Source of the DNA: Prostheceraeus crozeri
Taxonomy: Eukaryota > Platyhelminthes > Polycladida > Euryleptidae
NCBI GenBank assembly: GCA_907163375.1
Contig: CAJQUW010003219.1
Coordinates: 124,001 to 188,000, forward strand
Direction of reading: 5' to 3'
Length of the DNA: 64,000 bases
Shown here: piece by piece, positions 22,908 through 31,072 of the stretch
How positions within the stretch are numbered: position 1 is the stretch's first letter
Layout: every line of letters starts with the position of its first letter
Notes under the pieces: generated by a model
Databases searched by the model: none
Seen by the model: only the letters and a program-made list of their open reading frames with translations
Told to the model about the DNA's origin: nothing
Program-made: the position numbers and the translations under genes

Positions 22908-23682
22908 ATGGTAAGTCGCTACTTCCCTCCCTCTCCTCCCTTGAACGTAAACTTGATACAATCTTTTTCATTTTCAGGCATCTACTCCATCTGCTACACT
23001 AGTAGGACAAAATGGTGATCAAACGTTACAAGGTTCGCTACGATCAGATCATCTACAACTGAGGCCAGTGGAAGAAAGAACCAAGGTACATAATCCTACA
23101 CCGCTACAGCGTAAATTTAAACAAGTCTTGCGTTATGACGATCATGGCGTAGTATTCCAAACGGGAATGCTCCCTTCCACGGATGTCAAGATAATGCACA
23201 ATCAGTATGGGGACTACATACTGATCCCCGTGAGTCCGTACATTCGCCGCCAACTTGATATTATTGAGGAGTACGTGACATTAAATATGGACATTCCTAC
23301 TCCTCTTGCTCAAGAGTGGAAGGCAAGAGATGACAAGGATACTCCCTATAGAAAGATTTGGGATGGTAATCACATTTGCCTACCGGTATCACATTGGTGC
23401 ACTTACTATAAGAAGGAGGGGGATCATTCAATACCCATCAGATGTGATGAGCTCGGAGAAGGTACTTGGGATATCCTTTTCAAAGTGAATGGGCTATATT
23501 ATGGTCGACACAAGGATAATAAAATAGCCTCTCTCTCCATGCATATGGAATCCATCCTATACATTCCAAAACCACCCAACGTGGATGACATAATTGATCA
23601 AATCCTTAACAGCAGTGGTACGAAGCGCAAGTCGGAGAAGAATGCTGCCTCAAAACGCAAATCAAAGAAGGAGAATTACTAG
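22908..23682 (+). CDS. First Polinton gene, conserved protein of unknown function, intron right after the ATG
   Basis: The ATG at 22908 is the last codon of exon 1. GTAAGT follows at once and the intron runs to the TTTTCAG at 22977. The second exon reads without interruption to 23682, giving about 235 aa. The N-terminus MASTPSAT resembles the spliced N-terminus of the polymerase gene (MASTSSPK in copy A), which has the same ATG|GT arrangement. The middle is acidic and aromatic (WDGNHICLPVSHWC); the last 25 residues are lysine-rich (KRKSEKN, KRKSKK), suggesting a nuclear or nucleic-acid-binding protein. I do not recognise the family. Position next to the TIR with a strong promoter suggests an early gene (inference). 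Present only in B within this window. Confidence 0.75.
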
Positions 23683-23716
23683 TCCTTTCCTAACTCTATC
23701 CTATGACAATTCGCTT

Positions 23717-23842
23717 ATGTGCTTTGAGTGTCGTAGACGTGGTCTTATTAGATACATTTTACTTCTTCGTTGCCATCATATCATTTGTGTATTTTGTCGT
23801 GAAAAGCATCGATGTAATTCTTCATTTTGTTATATGTTATAG
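23717..23842 (+). CDS. Mini RING-type zinc-finger protein
   Basis: A 41-aa frame from ATG 23717, 34 nt after the previous stop. Cysteines and histidines fit a compact RING: C-x2-C near the N-terminus, then C-x-H-x2-C-x2-C (RCHHIICVFC), then C-x4-C. RING domains usually act as ubiquitin E3 ligases by binding E2 enzymes; at 41 aa this would be nearly all RING. Copy C begins inside the homologous stretch. An open frame continues upstream in another gene's territory, but the ATG used here gives the tightest domain. It could instead be a 3' exon of a longer protein. Confidence 0.5.
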   Translation: MCFECRRRGLIRYILLLRCHHIICVFCREKHRCNSSFCYML

Positions 23843-23895
23843 AACGTTTCCTTAGACGTGTAAATTTCCGTTTTAGGCTTCTATCATCATTTTTA

Positions 23896-24422
23896 TGGAT
23901 TGTGAGGGTGAACCTGTACAGGAGCTCAGTGCAATGCTGTGAACAATTGGACATATCAGATTGTTATTGTCTATCATCAACATGTCAACTGTGATCCCAA
24001 TGTTGATCAATGGGCGAGAAAACACATTCATGGACTTAATCTGAAATATTTGCAAGACTACGGCTTTTCTTGTGACAGTGCTCTTCTTATTGACTTTAAA
24101 CGATGGTTAGCTGCTTTCAATGTTATACGCATCTTTTGTAATAATCCTGGTAAGGAGAGGAAAGTATTTCCCAATCTAATCATTGATGACATTTTGCTCC
24201 CGCCTTGGGATAGTAGAGTGAATCAACATTATCATGAAGTCACGAAACGTTTAAAGGATTTGTGTGTTCCTATTTTGTCTGTTCGTTGTAGTAGCTACGT
24301 TCATAACCAATGCTTCTTTCCTCCTTACCTCAACACTGCCAAAGTCCTGTATGGTTATCATTGCTTGCTGTATGATAGTTACCAGCTGTATCTATTTTAT
24401 CTCCTTCAAACCATTGATTTAT
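23896..24422 (+). pseudogene. DEDDh exonuclease-like protein (broken)
   Basis: The region opens at about 23896 with a D-x-E-G-x-P-V-Q-E-L-S-A motif like ExoI of DEDD 3'-5' exonucleases. A central D-F-K-R-W segment with RIFCNNPGKER follows, and near the C-terminus YHCLLYDSYQLY fits H-x4-D, the ExoIII motif of DEDDh enzymes. About 170 aa in all. DnaQ-like nucleases proofread or trim nucleic acids; in a selfish element one could serve replication or RNA handling (inference). The assignment rests on motif order only, so confidence is moderate. A short AATAAA-containing gap follows. Confidence 0.5.
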
Positions 24423-24511
24423 AATGCATGCTTGTTACTGTTATTCAATAAATGTTACTTTGAGAAGAGTTTTTGTTTTCATGCAATGGATGGGTTAGAT
24501 AAAGGGCAATC

Positions 24512-24922
24512 ATGTCTTTCTCAAACGACTGCGGAATATTACATTTTCATAGGCAAAGTTTAAAAGGAGCTGTTCAAGATTATGTGATAAATTTTCATAA
24601 AGATGAGACCGACATCGAAGCAGTGGTCGATGATGCTAGCACTCCATTTCTAGAGTTAATGAATACATTCTCTGATAGCATTGTCATGGCGCGATTAGTT
24701 GCGAAAATTAAGTTTAGTCATTTTGGAAAGGAAGAGGTGGAAAGTCGCTCTTTCCATTTTGCTTCTTATTCAATGGAAGTGGTAGATCACCCCCAAGAAT
24801 TTTTTAAAAGACATATGATAAAAATTGCTGAACGTCTTAACGCATTTAACCATCATGGTAGCAGTCTAGTGATTGAAGCGATTTCAGATATTCACATTCA
24901 ACTTTCCAGAATGAAAAATTGA
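24512..24922 (+). CDS. Stand-alone relative of the polymerase-B N-terminal domain
   Basis: 136 aa. Residues about 48-130 align by eye with the N-terminal region of the element's own polymerase. Both have a short helix with MA/MKA, a beta-rich stretch (LVAKIKFSHF against YLKLKYIKID), then EVVD, a helix ending in LN/VDKFN and a final hydrophobic strand (EAISDIHIQL against DSAMFKISL). Related N-terminal domains are common in Polinton-like polymerase genes of invertebrates. Here the domain is a separate gene, perhaps a terminal-protein or replication accessory factor (inference). It touches the next gene. Confidence 0.6.
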   Translation: MSFSNDCGILHFHRQSLKGAVQDYVINFHKDETDIEAVVDDASTPFLELMNTFSDSIVMARLVAKIKFSHFGKEEVESRSFHFASYSMEVVDHPQEFFKRHMIKIAERLNAFNHHGSSLVIEAISDIHIQLSRMKN

Positions 24923-24924
24923 AA

Positions 24925-25248
24925 ATGCAGTGTTACTTGATTGTAGCACAACTGGTTTTTGAGCTATGTCTGCTCACTCTCGAAGTATATTCCTTCTGTA
25001 CATGCGTCTATTATTTAGAAAAGGCTAGCAAATTCATATCTTCAAGAAGACTTGCTATAGACATCAGTAACGGTGAAACTATGTGTTGTGATGTATGTAA
25101 GCGAAAGGATGGAAATGAAAAGCGCATCTTCAAGAGATGTAAGCATGCTTTTTGTCAACGCTGTTTCATACGTAATTGCATTCAACTTTGCAAATGTAAC
25201 CACTGTGATATTGCTCATTTCGAGTGTCACTTATGCCGCAATAGTTAG
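24925..25248 (+). CDS. Membrane-anchored RING finger protein
   Basis: 107 aa from ATG 24925, just after the previous stop. Residues 3-31 are strongly hydrophobic (LIVAQLVFELCLLTLEVYSF) and look like a transmembrane or signal-anchor segment. Residues 55-104 carry C55-x2-C58, C72-x-H74-x2-C77-x2-C80 and a C-terminal cysteine cluster with C101-x2-C104, a RING-type order. A probable membrane E3 ligase; viral membrane RING proteins often remove host surface proteins (known for other viruses, inferred here). Nearly identical in copy C. Confidence 0.65.
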   Translation: MQCYLIVAQLVFELCLLTLEVYSFCTCVYYLEKASKFISSRRLAIDISNGETMCCDVCKRKDGNEKRIFKRCKHAFCQRCFIRNCIQLCKCNHCDIAHFECHLCRNS

Positions 25249-25299
25249 TACCTATGCAAATGTGGTAAAGATAGGTTTTAGCAAAGACTAACACGGAAA

Positions 25300-25665
25300 A
25301 TGGCGAAACGTAAAATGACGAAACGTAAAAGTCAAAAGTCTTCAAAGTTTTCTTCGGCCATTCAAGCTCTCCGACGAATGAAAGCAAATCAGCGATACAA
25401 TGCTATACGACATGCTAACGATAAATTTATTCGAGAAATTGTTTCTCATGTGAGAAGTTTGAGGACAAAGAAATTATCACCACAACAACGAAAGTTACCT
25501 AAGCGACATACTACAAAATTGCGATTCCTCTCCAATCCTAAAGTTACCCTTCAAAGAAAGAGGAAAACTCTAACACAAAAGGGTGATTTCCTTTCAGTCT
25601 TACTTCCGCTGTTAGCTCCTGTAGTAGGTGACCTATTGGGTAGGATCTTTAATCCAAAGCGTTAA
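25300..25665 (+). CDS. Small basic protein with hydrophobic C-terminal helix, putative virion component
   Basis: 121 aa, very rich in K and R, starting MAKRKMTKRKS. The middle (ALRRMKANQRYNAIRHAND) and the tail (LTQKGDFLSVLLPLLAPVVG) match a small protein that recurs in invertebrate Polintons upstream of the ATPase. A basic body with a hydrophobic, amphipathic end suits a DNA-associated or membrane-active minor virion protein, by analogy with adenoviral core and lytic proteins (inference). It lies just before the packaging ATPase, as in related elements. Confidence 0.65.
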   Translation: MAKRKMTKRKSQKSSKFSSAIQALRRMKANQRYNAIRHANDKFIREIVSHVRSLRTKKLSPQQRKLPKRHTTKLRFLSNPKVTLQRKRKTLTQKGDFLSVLLPLLAPVVGDLLGRIFNPKR

Positions 25666-25696
25666 TTATGCAAATGTTGAATCCCAAAGTATTAAA

Positions 25697-26303
25697 ATGG
25701 ATTTCAGACTTCAATGTGATAAAGTTCTGACTGTATCAGGTCCATCTCATGCAGGTAAAACTGTTTTCACGCTGAATTTATTGGATAAAAGAAGGGAGTT
25801 GTTTAAGGAACCTATCAATCGAGTGATTTGGTGTTATGGCATCTATCAACCGTCGCTGTTTCAGGAATTGCAACGTCGTAACTTTATTCGACATGAAGGA
25901 ATTATTGCAGTGGATAAACTTCAGTCTAACAATGTTGATGTATTGGATGATTTATTAAAAGAAAGTAAGAATTCAAAAGATGTTACAGATATGTTCACTC
26001 GCGCAGCACATCATAAAAGGTGTTTTATCATCTATATCACACAAAATTTGTTTCCTGATGGAAAAGAAGCTCGTACACGAAACCTGAATACACACTATTA
26101 CGCTATTTTCAAGAATCCGCGAGATAAAAGTCAATTTGAAATTTTAGCGTGACAAGTTGCACCCAGAGGATCAAAAGCCTTAATTGAAATTTTTCAAGTA
26201 GCTACTGAAAAACCATACGGTTTGACTTTACGCAAGAGTGTCCGGAAGAATTTAGATTTCGAAGTGATATTTTGAAAACTCCCATGATTATCTACAAACT
26301 ATG
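25697..26303 (+). pseudogene. A32-like DNA-packaging ATPase (FtsK/HerA fold), broken
   Basis: About 200 aa from the ATG at 25697. Walker A is GPSHAGKT at residues 15-22; a Walker B-like hydrophobic strand ends in DD (VDVLDDLL). After it come MFTRAAHHKR and the conserved ITQNLFPDGKEARTRNLNTHY segment typical of Polinton ATPases. The family pumps DNA into capsids. The end overlaps the next start codon (ATGA). Broken in this copy. Confidence 0.93.
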
Positions 26304-26993
26304 AGTTCTTATTCTCGCATGATTGTTATTCCTCAGGATGAATATGTACAATTGACTGCCATGCAGCAAGTAAAGCAACCTCTTGCAAATCAAATGTATA
26401 GGAAAGAATTAGATTATCAGCAAAATGTTCACATCAAGGATACACATCGTGCTGTATTATTACAACCGGAAACTGTTGAGCAATTGAAAAACTTGAAGAA
26501 TAAGATGCGTGACTCTGTATCGACTGCTACACCTTTAGCATCTCGCGCACATGCCATATCTCTTTTCAACAGTATTGAACCCCACCTCAATGTAAATGAT
26601 AGAGGAGAAATCATTACAGATGAAAATAAAGTGATTGATGCTTCACGTTATGAAGACTTGATTCAGTATGCGACACGTAGAAAGCGCCGTCAGGGCTATG
26701 CTCCACCTGGTTGGTCATACTTTCTTAAACTATTGAAAAAGCATAATGTGCCAAAATTTGCTTTGAATAATGAGACATTGAAAGAACTTGATTCAACAGT
26801 GGCTACTGCTCCAATGCTTCAGACGATGAAAACGCCAACAAATTGGTTTAAGACGTCACCTTCTACATCCCCTCCCACACTCACTAAGCAAACAAGAGGA
26901 AGAACTCGACGTAGATCTACATCACCAATAAAACTAGTAAAAGGAAAACGTAAAACAGCTCCTCCCAAGAAATACATGTTCTCAGACTATTAA
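26301..26993 (+). CDS. Conserved Polinton protein of unknown function, basic C-terminus
   Basis: 230 aa, start overlapping the ATPase end. It begins with a MIVIPQDEYVQL segment of the kind found at the start of a widespread, uncharacterised Polinton protein. It has a central acidic-to-basic switch, then GWSYFLKLLKKHNVP, a weakly conserved helix. The last 60 residues are rich in T, S, P, R and K (KQTRGRTRRRSTSP) and end KKYMFSDY. Possibly a virion or packaging cofactor given its place between the ATPase and integrase (inference). Confidence 0.6.
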   Translation: MSSYSRMIVIPQDEYVQLTAMQQVKQPLANQMYRKELDYQQNVHIKDTHRAVLLQPETVEQLKNLKNKMRDSVSTATPLASRAHAISLFNSIEPHLNVNDRGEIITDENKVIDASRYEDLIQYATRRKRRQGYAPPGWSYFLKLLKKHNVPKFALNNETLKELDSTVATAPMLQTMKTPTNWFKTSPSTSPPTLTKQTRGRTRRRSTSPIKLVKGKRKTAPPKKYMFSDY

Positions 26994-26994
26994 T

Positions 26995-27210
26995 ATGAAG
27001 CAGATGTGTTGCTTGCCATGTAATGAGCCGCAAGAGGTAAATGTCGTTGTCACTTGCACTTGCTGCGCCAGCTCTCACAATGAAACCCCTAAGCAATGTG
27101 AACACCATCGCAAAGTCGCTAAAGCTAAATGCTGCAGTTGTTGTAAATGTAGAAAGGCAAGAAAACAAAAAGATGAGAAGGAGGAAAAAGAGTCAGTCGT
27201 CATCGACTGA
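26995..27210 (+). CDS. Cysteine-rich small protein overlapping the integrase start
   Basis: 71 aa from an ATG directly after the previous stop. Thirteen cysteines occur in the first 52 residues as CC and CxxC pairs, then a K/E-rich tail. Copy A (153-356) keeps the same frame, cysteine spacing and tail while DNA changes have accumulated, which favours a real protein. It overlaps the integrase by 38 nt in another frame. The cysteine pattern suggests metal binding; no family recognised. Lost in copy C. Confidence 0.5.
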   Translation: MKQMCCLPCNEPQEVNVVVTCTCCASSHNETPKQCEHHRKVAKAKCCSCCKCRKARKQKDEKEEKESVVID

Positions 27211-28261
27211 ACGTTTGAAGTCAATCTATTATGATGTAAAACATCCGGCAGGATTTGCATCTATCAAGAAATTATCAAAAGCGAGTGGTCTTCCACAATC
27301 ACAAGTGAAACGATGGTTAAAGGGTCAGGCTACCTATACACTCCACAAACAAGCCAAAAAGAAGTACCACACCCGCCATTATATTGTTCATGACATCGAT
27401 GAACAGTGGCAAGCAGATTTGTGTGATGTCGCCACCTTTTCAAAACATAACTCGGGCAATAATTTTATTTTAACCGTCATTGATATTTTCTCGCGTTATG
27501 CGTGGGCTCAACCTTTAAAAACTAAAGAAGGGAAAGGAGTAGCAAAAGCATTCCAAACAATTTTTCGAGAAGGTCGGATTCCAAAAAGAATTCAGAGTGA
27601 TCAAGGAAAAGAGATCAAAAATCAGCATGTGGGAAGATTATTTGAGAGATATGATATTGAGCTGTTTAGCGTAAAGAGTGCTTATAAGGATGCACTAGTT
27701 GAACGTTTTAATCGTACATTAAAAAATCGCTTGTGGCGACATTTCACTACCAACTTAACAAAAAATTGGACAAAGGTTCTACAAGCTACACTCCATGCCT
27801 ACAATCACTCTGTTCATCGTTCTATTGGACTCAGACCAGTAGATGTAAATGCTGACAATGTAGATAAAGTGCGCGAATCATTCCAGCGTAAACGCACTCA
27901 TGTGAAAAGTGATGTGAAAATTGGTGACAAAGTTCGTATCTCAAAAGTGAAAAGTGTTTTTGCCAAAGGGTACCTTCCGAATTGGACAGAAGAAATTTTC
28001 ACAGTTTCAAGTATCAATAAAAAAGACTCTCCAACAACCTACAAGTTGAAAGATTACAATAATGAAGAAATTGAGGGTAGCTTTTACCGCGATGAGATTG
28101 AGGTAGTCACTGAAAGTGAAACATATTTGGTAGAGAAAATCATCCGATGTAAAAAACGGCAAGGTGAAGAATGGTGTCTTGTTAAATGGGCTGGTTATCC
28201 TTCAAGTATGAACTCTTGGATGCGTCGTGCCGACATCTTTCATCTAAGTGATCGACAGTGA
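27173..28261 (+). CDS. INT: Retroviral-like integrase with C-terminal chromodomain
   Basis: 362 aa from ATG 27173; a longer in-frame extension upstream overlaps the Cys-rich gene and is less likely. It has an HTH-like N-terminus (KASGLPQSQVKRWLKG) and an rve catalytic core with D82 (QADLCDV), D143 (QSDQGKE) and E177 (ALVERFN), the D,D-35-E triad. The last 45 residues form a chromodomain (YLVEKIIRCKKRQGEEWCLV, then KWAGYPSSMNSWM). Polinton integrases insert the linear DNA with about 6-bp target duplications; the chromodomain probably directs insertion to marked chromatin, which may explain clustering of copies here (inference). The triad is intact. Confidence 0.96.
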   Translation: MRRRKKSQSSSTERLKSIYYDVKHPAGFASIKKLSKASGLPQSQVKRWLKGQATYTLHKQAKKKYHTRHYIVHDIDEQWQADLCDVATFSKHNSGNNFILTVIDIFSRYAWAQPLKTKEGKGVAKAFQTIFREGRIPKRIQSDQGKEIKNQHVGRLFERYDIELFSVKSAYKDALVERFNRTLKNRLWRHFTTNLTKNWTKVLQATLHAYNHSVHRSIGLRPVDVNADNVDKVRESFQRKRTHVKSDVKIGDKVRISKVKSVFAKGYLPNWTEEIFTVSSINKKDSPTTYKLKDYNNEEIEGSFYRDEIEVVTESETYLVEKIIRCKKRQGEEWCLVKWAGYPSSMNSWMRRADIFHLSDRQ

Positions 28262-28302
28262 TTCATGCAAAGTTGTAACTAACAATGTTTAGGGTTTGAG
28301 CT

Positions 28303-28758
28303 ATGAATCCAACTGCCTCATTTTATTCACGACCCTCCTATTTAAGTGGTGGAGGACAAATTTACATCGGCGCTCGCCGCCAACGTGGAGGTAGCATACT
28401 TGGTGCACTGAAATCTGTTGTAGCACCTCTCATATCCAATGTCGGTAGATCTTTAAAACGAAATGTTTTAAGTAATGCCGTTGGCTTTGCTGGTGATGTT
28501 GCTAGTGATCTTTCCAGAGGTAGAAGTTTTAAGAGCAGTTTGTTGAATCGTGGGAAGGAACGCGGTTTAAAAACATTGAATCAGACCTTTGCTGGTGTTA
28601 CTCAAGGAAAGAAATCACCTAAACGAATGAATAAAGGAAGGAAGAAACATCGCGGAGCTGGTAAGGTGCGATCTTCAGTCAAAAGGCATTCACGCAAACG
28701 TCGCAGAGGCTCTAATCATTCATCAGGCGCTAAACGACGACGCTGCTATAACTTCTAA
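28303..28758 (+). CDS. Gly/Arg-rich basic protein, putative minor virion/core protein
   Basis: 151 aa. The N-terminus has a G-rich RRQRGGSILGALKSVVAPL helix, then a VGFAGDVASDL amphipathic stretch, then a strongly basic tail rich in KR runs ending KRRRCYNF. This resembles the short basic protein placed before the capsid gene in Polintons and recalls adenovirus core or minor capsid proteins that neutralise DNA or anchor the shell. The stop is 2 nt before the capsid ATG. Function is inferred from composition and position. Confidence 0.65.
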   Translation: MNPTASFYSRPSYLSGGGQIYIGARRQRGGSILGALKSVVAPLISNVGRSLKRNVLSNAVGFAGDVASDLSRGRSFKSSLLNRGKERGLKTLNQTFAGVTQGKKSPKRMNKGRKKHRGAGKVRSSVKRHSRKRRRGSNHSSGAKRRRCYNF

Positions 28759-28760
28759 TC

Positions 28761-30039
28761 ATGGAGTGTAAAACTTCCGGTTTTTGTTTGTTCGATCAAC
28801 AAGCCATACAGACAGATATTCTTAGTTCAAGTATTGTAGATTATCATCCTCGAACAGCTGAGAATGCTGGCCCCATTGAATTTGTTATTCCTGGTGGTAG
28901 TGATGACTACATAGATTTGAGTTATGCGACGGTTGATTTGAGGTTTAGAATTCAGCAAGCAGATGGAACTGCTATTGACGATACACATAAAGTTGGACTG
29001 AACAATTCACCATTGACTACATTACTTCGCGATGTTTCTCTAAAGATTGGAGAGCAGCAGGTGGAAGGTGGTCAAAGCGATTATCCCTATAAATCATATT
29101 TCAATCATGTATCACAGTTTCATCCAGCAGCACAAAAAAGTCATATGGAAGCCATGGGATGGTACAGAGATGCAGCAGGAAAATTTGATGTTGAAACAAA
29201 CAGTGGCTTTGTAAAGCGATCTGCTATGATTAAAGATAGTAAAGTATGTCAGCTATATGGTCCGCTGAATTTAAACTTCTTTAGACAGTCAAAGTTTTTA
29301 CTCTGTAATACCAGCATGCGACTCAAGCTGACATTGAATAAGCCTGAATTTGCGCTGAATGCATTTTGCTAAAGTTGACAATTTTAGAATTCATGTGGAA
29401 GATATTGCACTTTACATTCGTCGAGTAGTACCGAATCCAAGTGTCATTAGAGGACATGCTGAAGGTCTTAACCGCCAAAATGCCATTTACCCCGTTCAGC
29501 ATAGAAAGCTTCTCACCTTTACAATTCCGAAAGATCAAAAGAGTTTCATAAAAGATGGCCTCTTTCCATCGGAAGCACCGAAGCTCCTCATGGTGGCAAT
29601 GGTTGAAAATGATGCATTTAATGGTAATATAAAGAAGAATCCTTTCAATTTTAAACACAATCAGTTAAGTGAAATTGCTTTACGTGTAAATGGTGTGAGT
29701 CATCCTGGTCCACCCTACAAACTAGATTTTGCTGCAGATCAATTTATGCGCAGTTATGTTGATTTTATGGATGTCTTTGGCTTTTACAAATCGGATGACA
29801 CCAACGGACTCACTATGAAATAGTTTAAGAGTGGATATACTATTTATGCATTTGATTTGACTGCTGACAGCGATATTAGTGCACCCTATCGTCAAGCGAA
29901 CGTGCCTCATAATATTCGTTTGGATTTGACGTTCAAAAGAACGCTACCTGAGACGATCAATGTATTAATTTATGCAGTCTTCGATTCAAATATTGAAATT
30001 ACAAAGTATCGTGACGTGATTCTTCAGTATAATCGTTAA
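28761..30039 (+). pseudogene. MCP: Major capsid protein, double jelly-roll (F54H12.2-like), broken
   Basis: About 425 aa. The N-terminal half contains GPIEFVIPGGSDDYIDLSYA, a strand-rich stretch (IGEQQVEGGQSDYPYK) and LNFFRQSKFLL. The C-terminal half has DGLFPSEAPKLLMVAMVEND and, near the end, an ETINVLIYAVFDSNIEITK strand. The family is widespread in invertebrate genomes as 'F54H12.2-like' and corresponds to the Polinton double-jelly-roll shell protein. The gene sits between the basic protein and the protease, whose ATG overlaps its stop. Broken in this copy. Confidence 0.88.
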
Positions 30040-30500
30040 TGAGTTGGTTGACTGCTGACGATATTAAGACTAAAGTGCAGCGTAATGCAGACGAAGCGAC
30101 GTTGAAAGCTTTTGATAATGTCTATTCGCTCGATACCTTACCACCTGCAGTAAATCACTATCCCATCTTTATTGTGCTAAACACTCATTCGCAGAATTTA
30201 GGCGGGGAGCATTGGAAAGCGATCTTTATTGGAGAAGACCGACGTGGTGAACTATTTGACTCTCTTGCTCAACCTCCAAATATACCAACACAGCAGTGGT
30301 TGAGAAAACATATGCGTCAATATCAGCGAAATGAACGCATACTACAACATCCACTTTCATCAACGTGTGGTGCTTTTGTACTGTACTTCATCTTAAAACG
30401 TTTACATGTATCTCGATTTGTATCTGTTATTCAAAACTTTTCATGTAATCCATCCTCTAATGAAAAAATGATTTGTAAGTTCTATCATGATTTGAAATAA
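30039..30500 (+). CDS. PRO: Adenain-like cysteine protease (capsid maturation)
   Basis: 153 aa; TAATG overlap with the capsid gene. The catalytic set fits adenovirus protease (peptidase C5): H58 in GGEHW, D74 in ELFDSLA, Q103 in ILQHP and nucleophile C110 in STCGAFVLYF. Such proteases cleave capsid and core proteins during maturation. The stop codon lies inside an AATAAA signal (TTGAAATAAAA), and the TBP-like gene converges from the other side only 26 nt away, so the two 3' ends share a very short region. Catalytic residues are intact. Confidence 0.95.
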   Translation: MSWLTADDIKTKVQRNADEATLKAFDNVYSLDTLPPAVNHYPIFIVLNTHSQNLGGEHWKAIFIGEDRRGELFDSLAQPPNIPTQQWLRKHMRQYQRNERILQHPLSSTCGAFVLYFILKRLHVSRFVSVIQNFSCNPSSNEKMICKFYHDLK

Positions 30501-30526
30501 AAACATCATGTTGGAAAAATTGTTTT

Positions 30527-31072
30527 TTATTTTACAATCCGCTGGGTACGTACATACTCGATGAGATAGTCTAGGATCACATTTGCTTGTACATGAGATT
30601 TTAGTCCAGTAATGATCACTTTACTATTATGAAAGATTGCCACATGCACAGGTAACCAACAACTAATGAGAGCTGCAGGAAAAAGTTTGGGTTCATAACA
30701 CAAATTGTAACTGCTGTTACGAATCTTCAAAAATGATACACTTTCACTCAATTGAGTAGAGATCACCATATAGTCCACAGTCAGATTCGACATCACACAC
30801 CTCTCCCTCTTCCATATCCGACGTAGTAGTCTTTGTAGCTCTAAGCGCATTGACTGCGCCGATGAATGAGAAAGGGCGCCGAGAATCTGTACAGTCCCAT
30901 TTGGGAAGAGTTGAAGATTCCGTGAATTGTTCATCTTCACCACTAACATTTGAGGACGGCCCGGGTAATACTTGCTGTTTGGAAGGTGTTGGTGTAATGT
31001 TGTGAGATCGATTTTGGTGTAGAGTCTGATGCGACGGAGAATGTTGACGATGGTGTAGCGATGGCGCTTCAT
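30527..31072 (-). CDS. TBP-like: TATA-binding-protein homologue
   Basis: 181 aa from ATG 31072, the size of the TBP core. Two direct repeats are visible. Repeat 1 (about 7-90) has TIVNILRRIRLYTKIDL, then YYPGRP, then LQLFPNGTVQILGA; repeat 2 (about 96-176) has CYEPKLFPAALI, HVAIFHNSKVIITGLK and DYLIEYV. These match the TBP order IVNI, NPKRF, ALIFxSGK, TGAK, YEPELFPG, LLIFxSGK, LTGAK. Three of the four DNA-intercalating Phe positions are kept (F56, F131, F147), plus N10 in the VNI motif. TBP nucleates RNA polymerase initiation; giant viruses carry TBP homologues, but I know of none described in Polintons. The frame overlaps the PC4-like gene's frame, and TATAAAAGG lies 43 nt upstream. Confidence 0.85.
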   Translation of the reverse strand: MKRHRYTIVNILRRIRLYTKIDLTTLHQHLPNSKYYPGRPQMLVVKMNNSRNLQLFPNGTVQILGALSHSSAQSMRLELQRLLRRIWKRERCVMSNLTVDYMVISTQLSESVSFLKIRNSSYNLCYEPKLFPAALISCWLPVHVAIFHNSKVIITGLKSHVQANVILDYLIEYVRTQRIVK

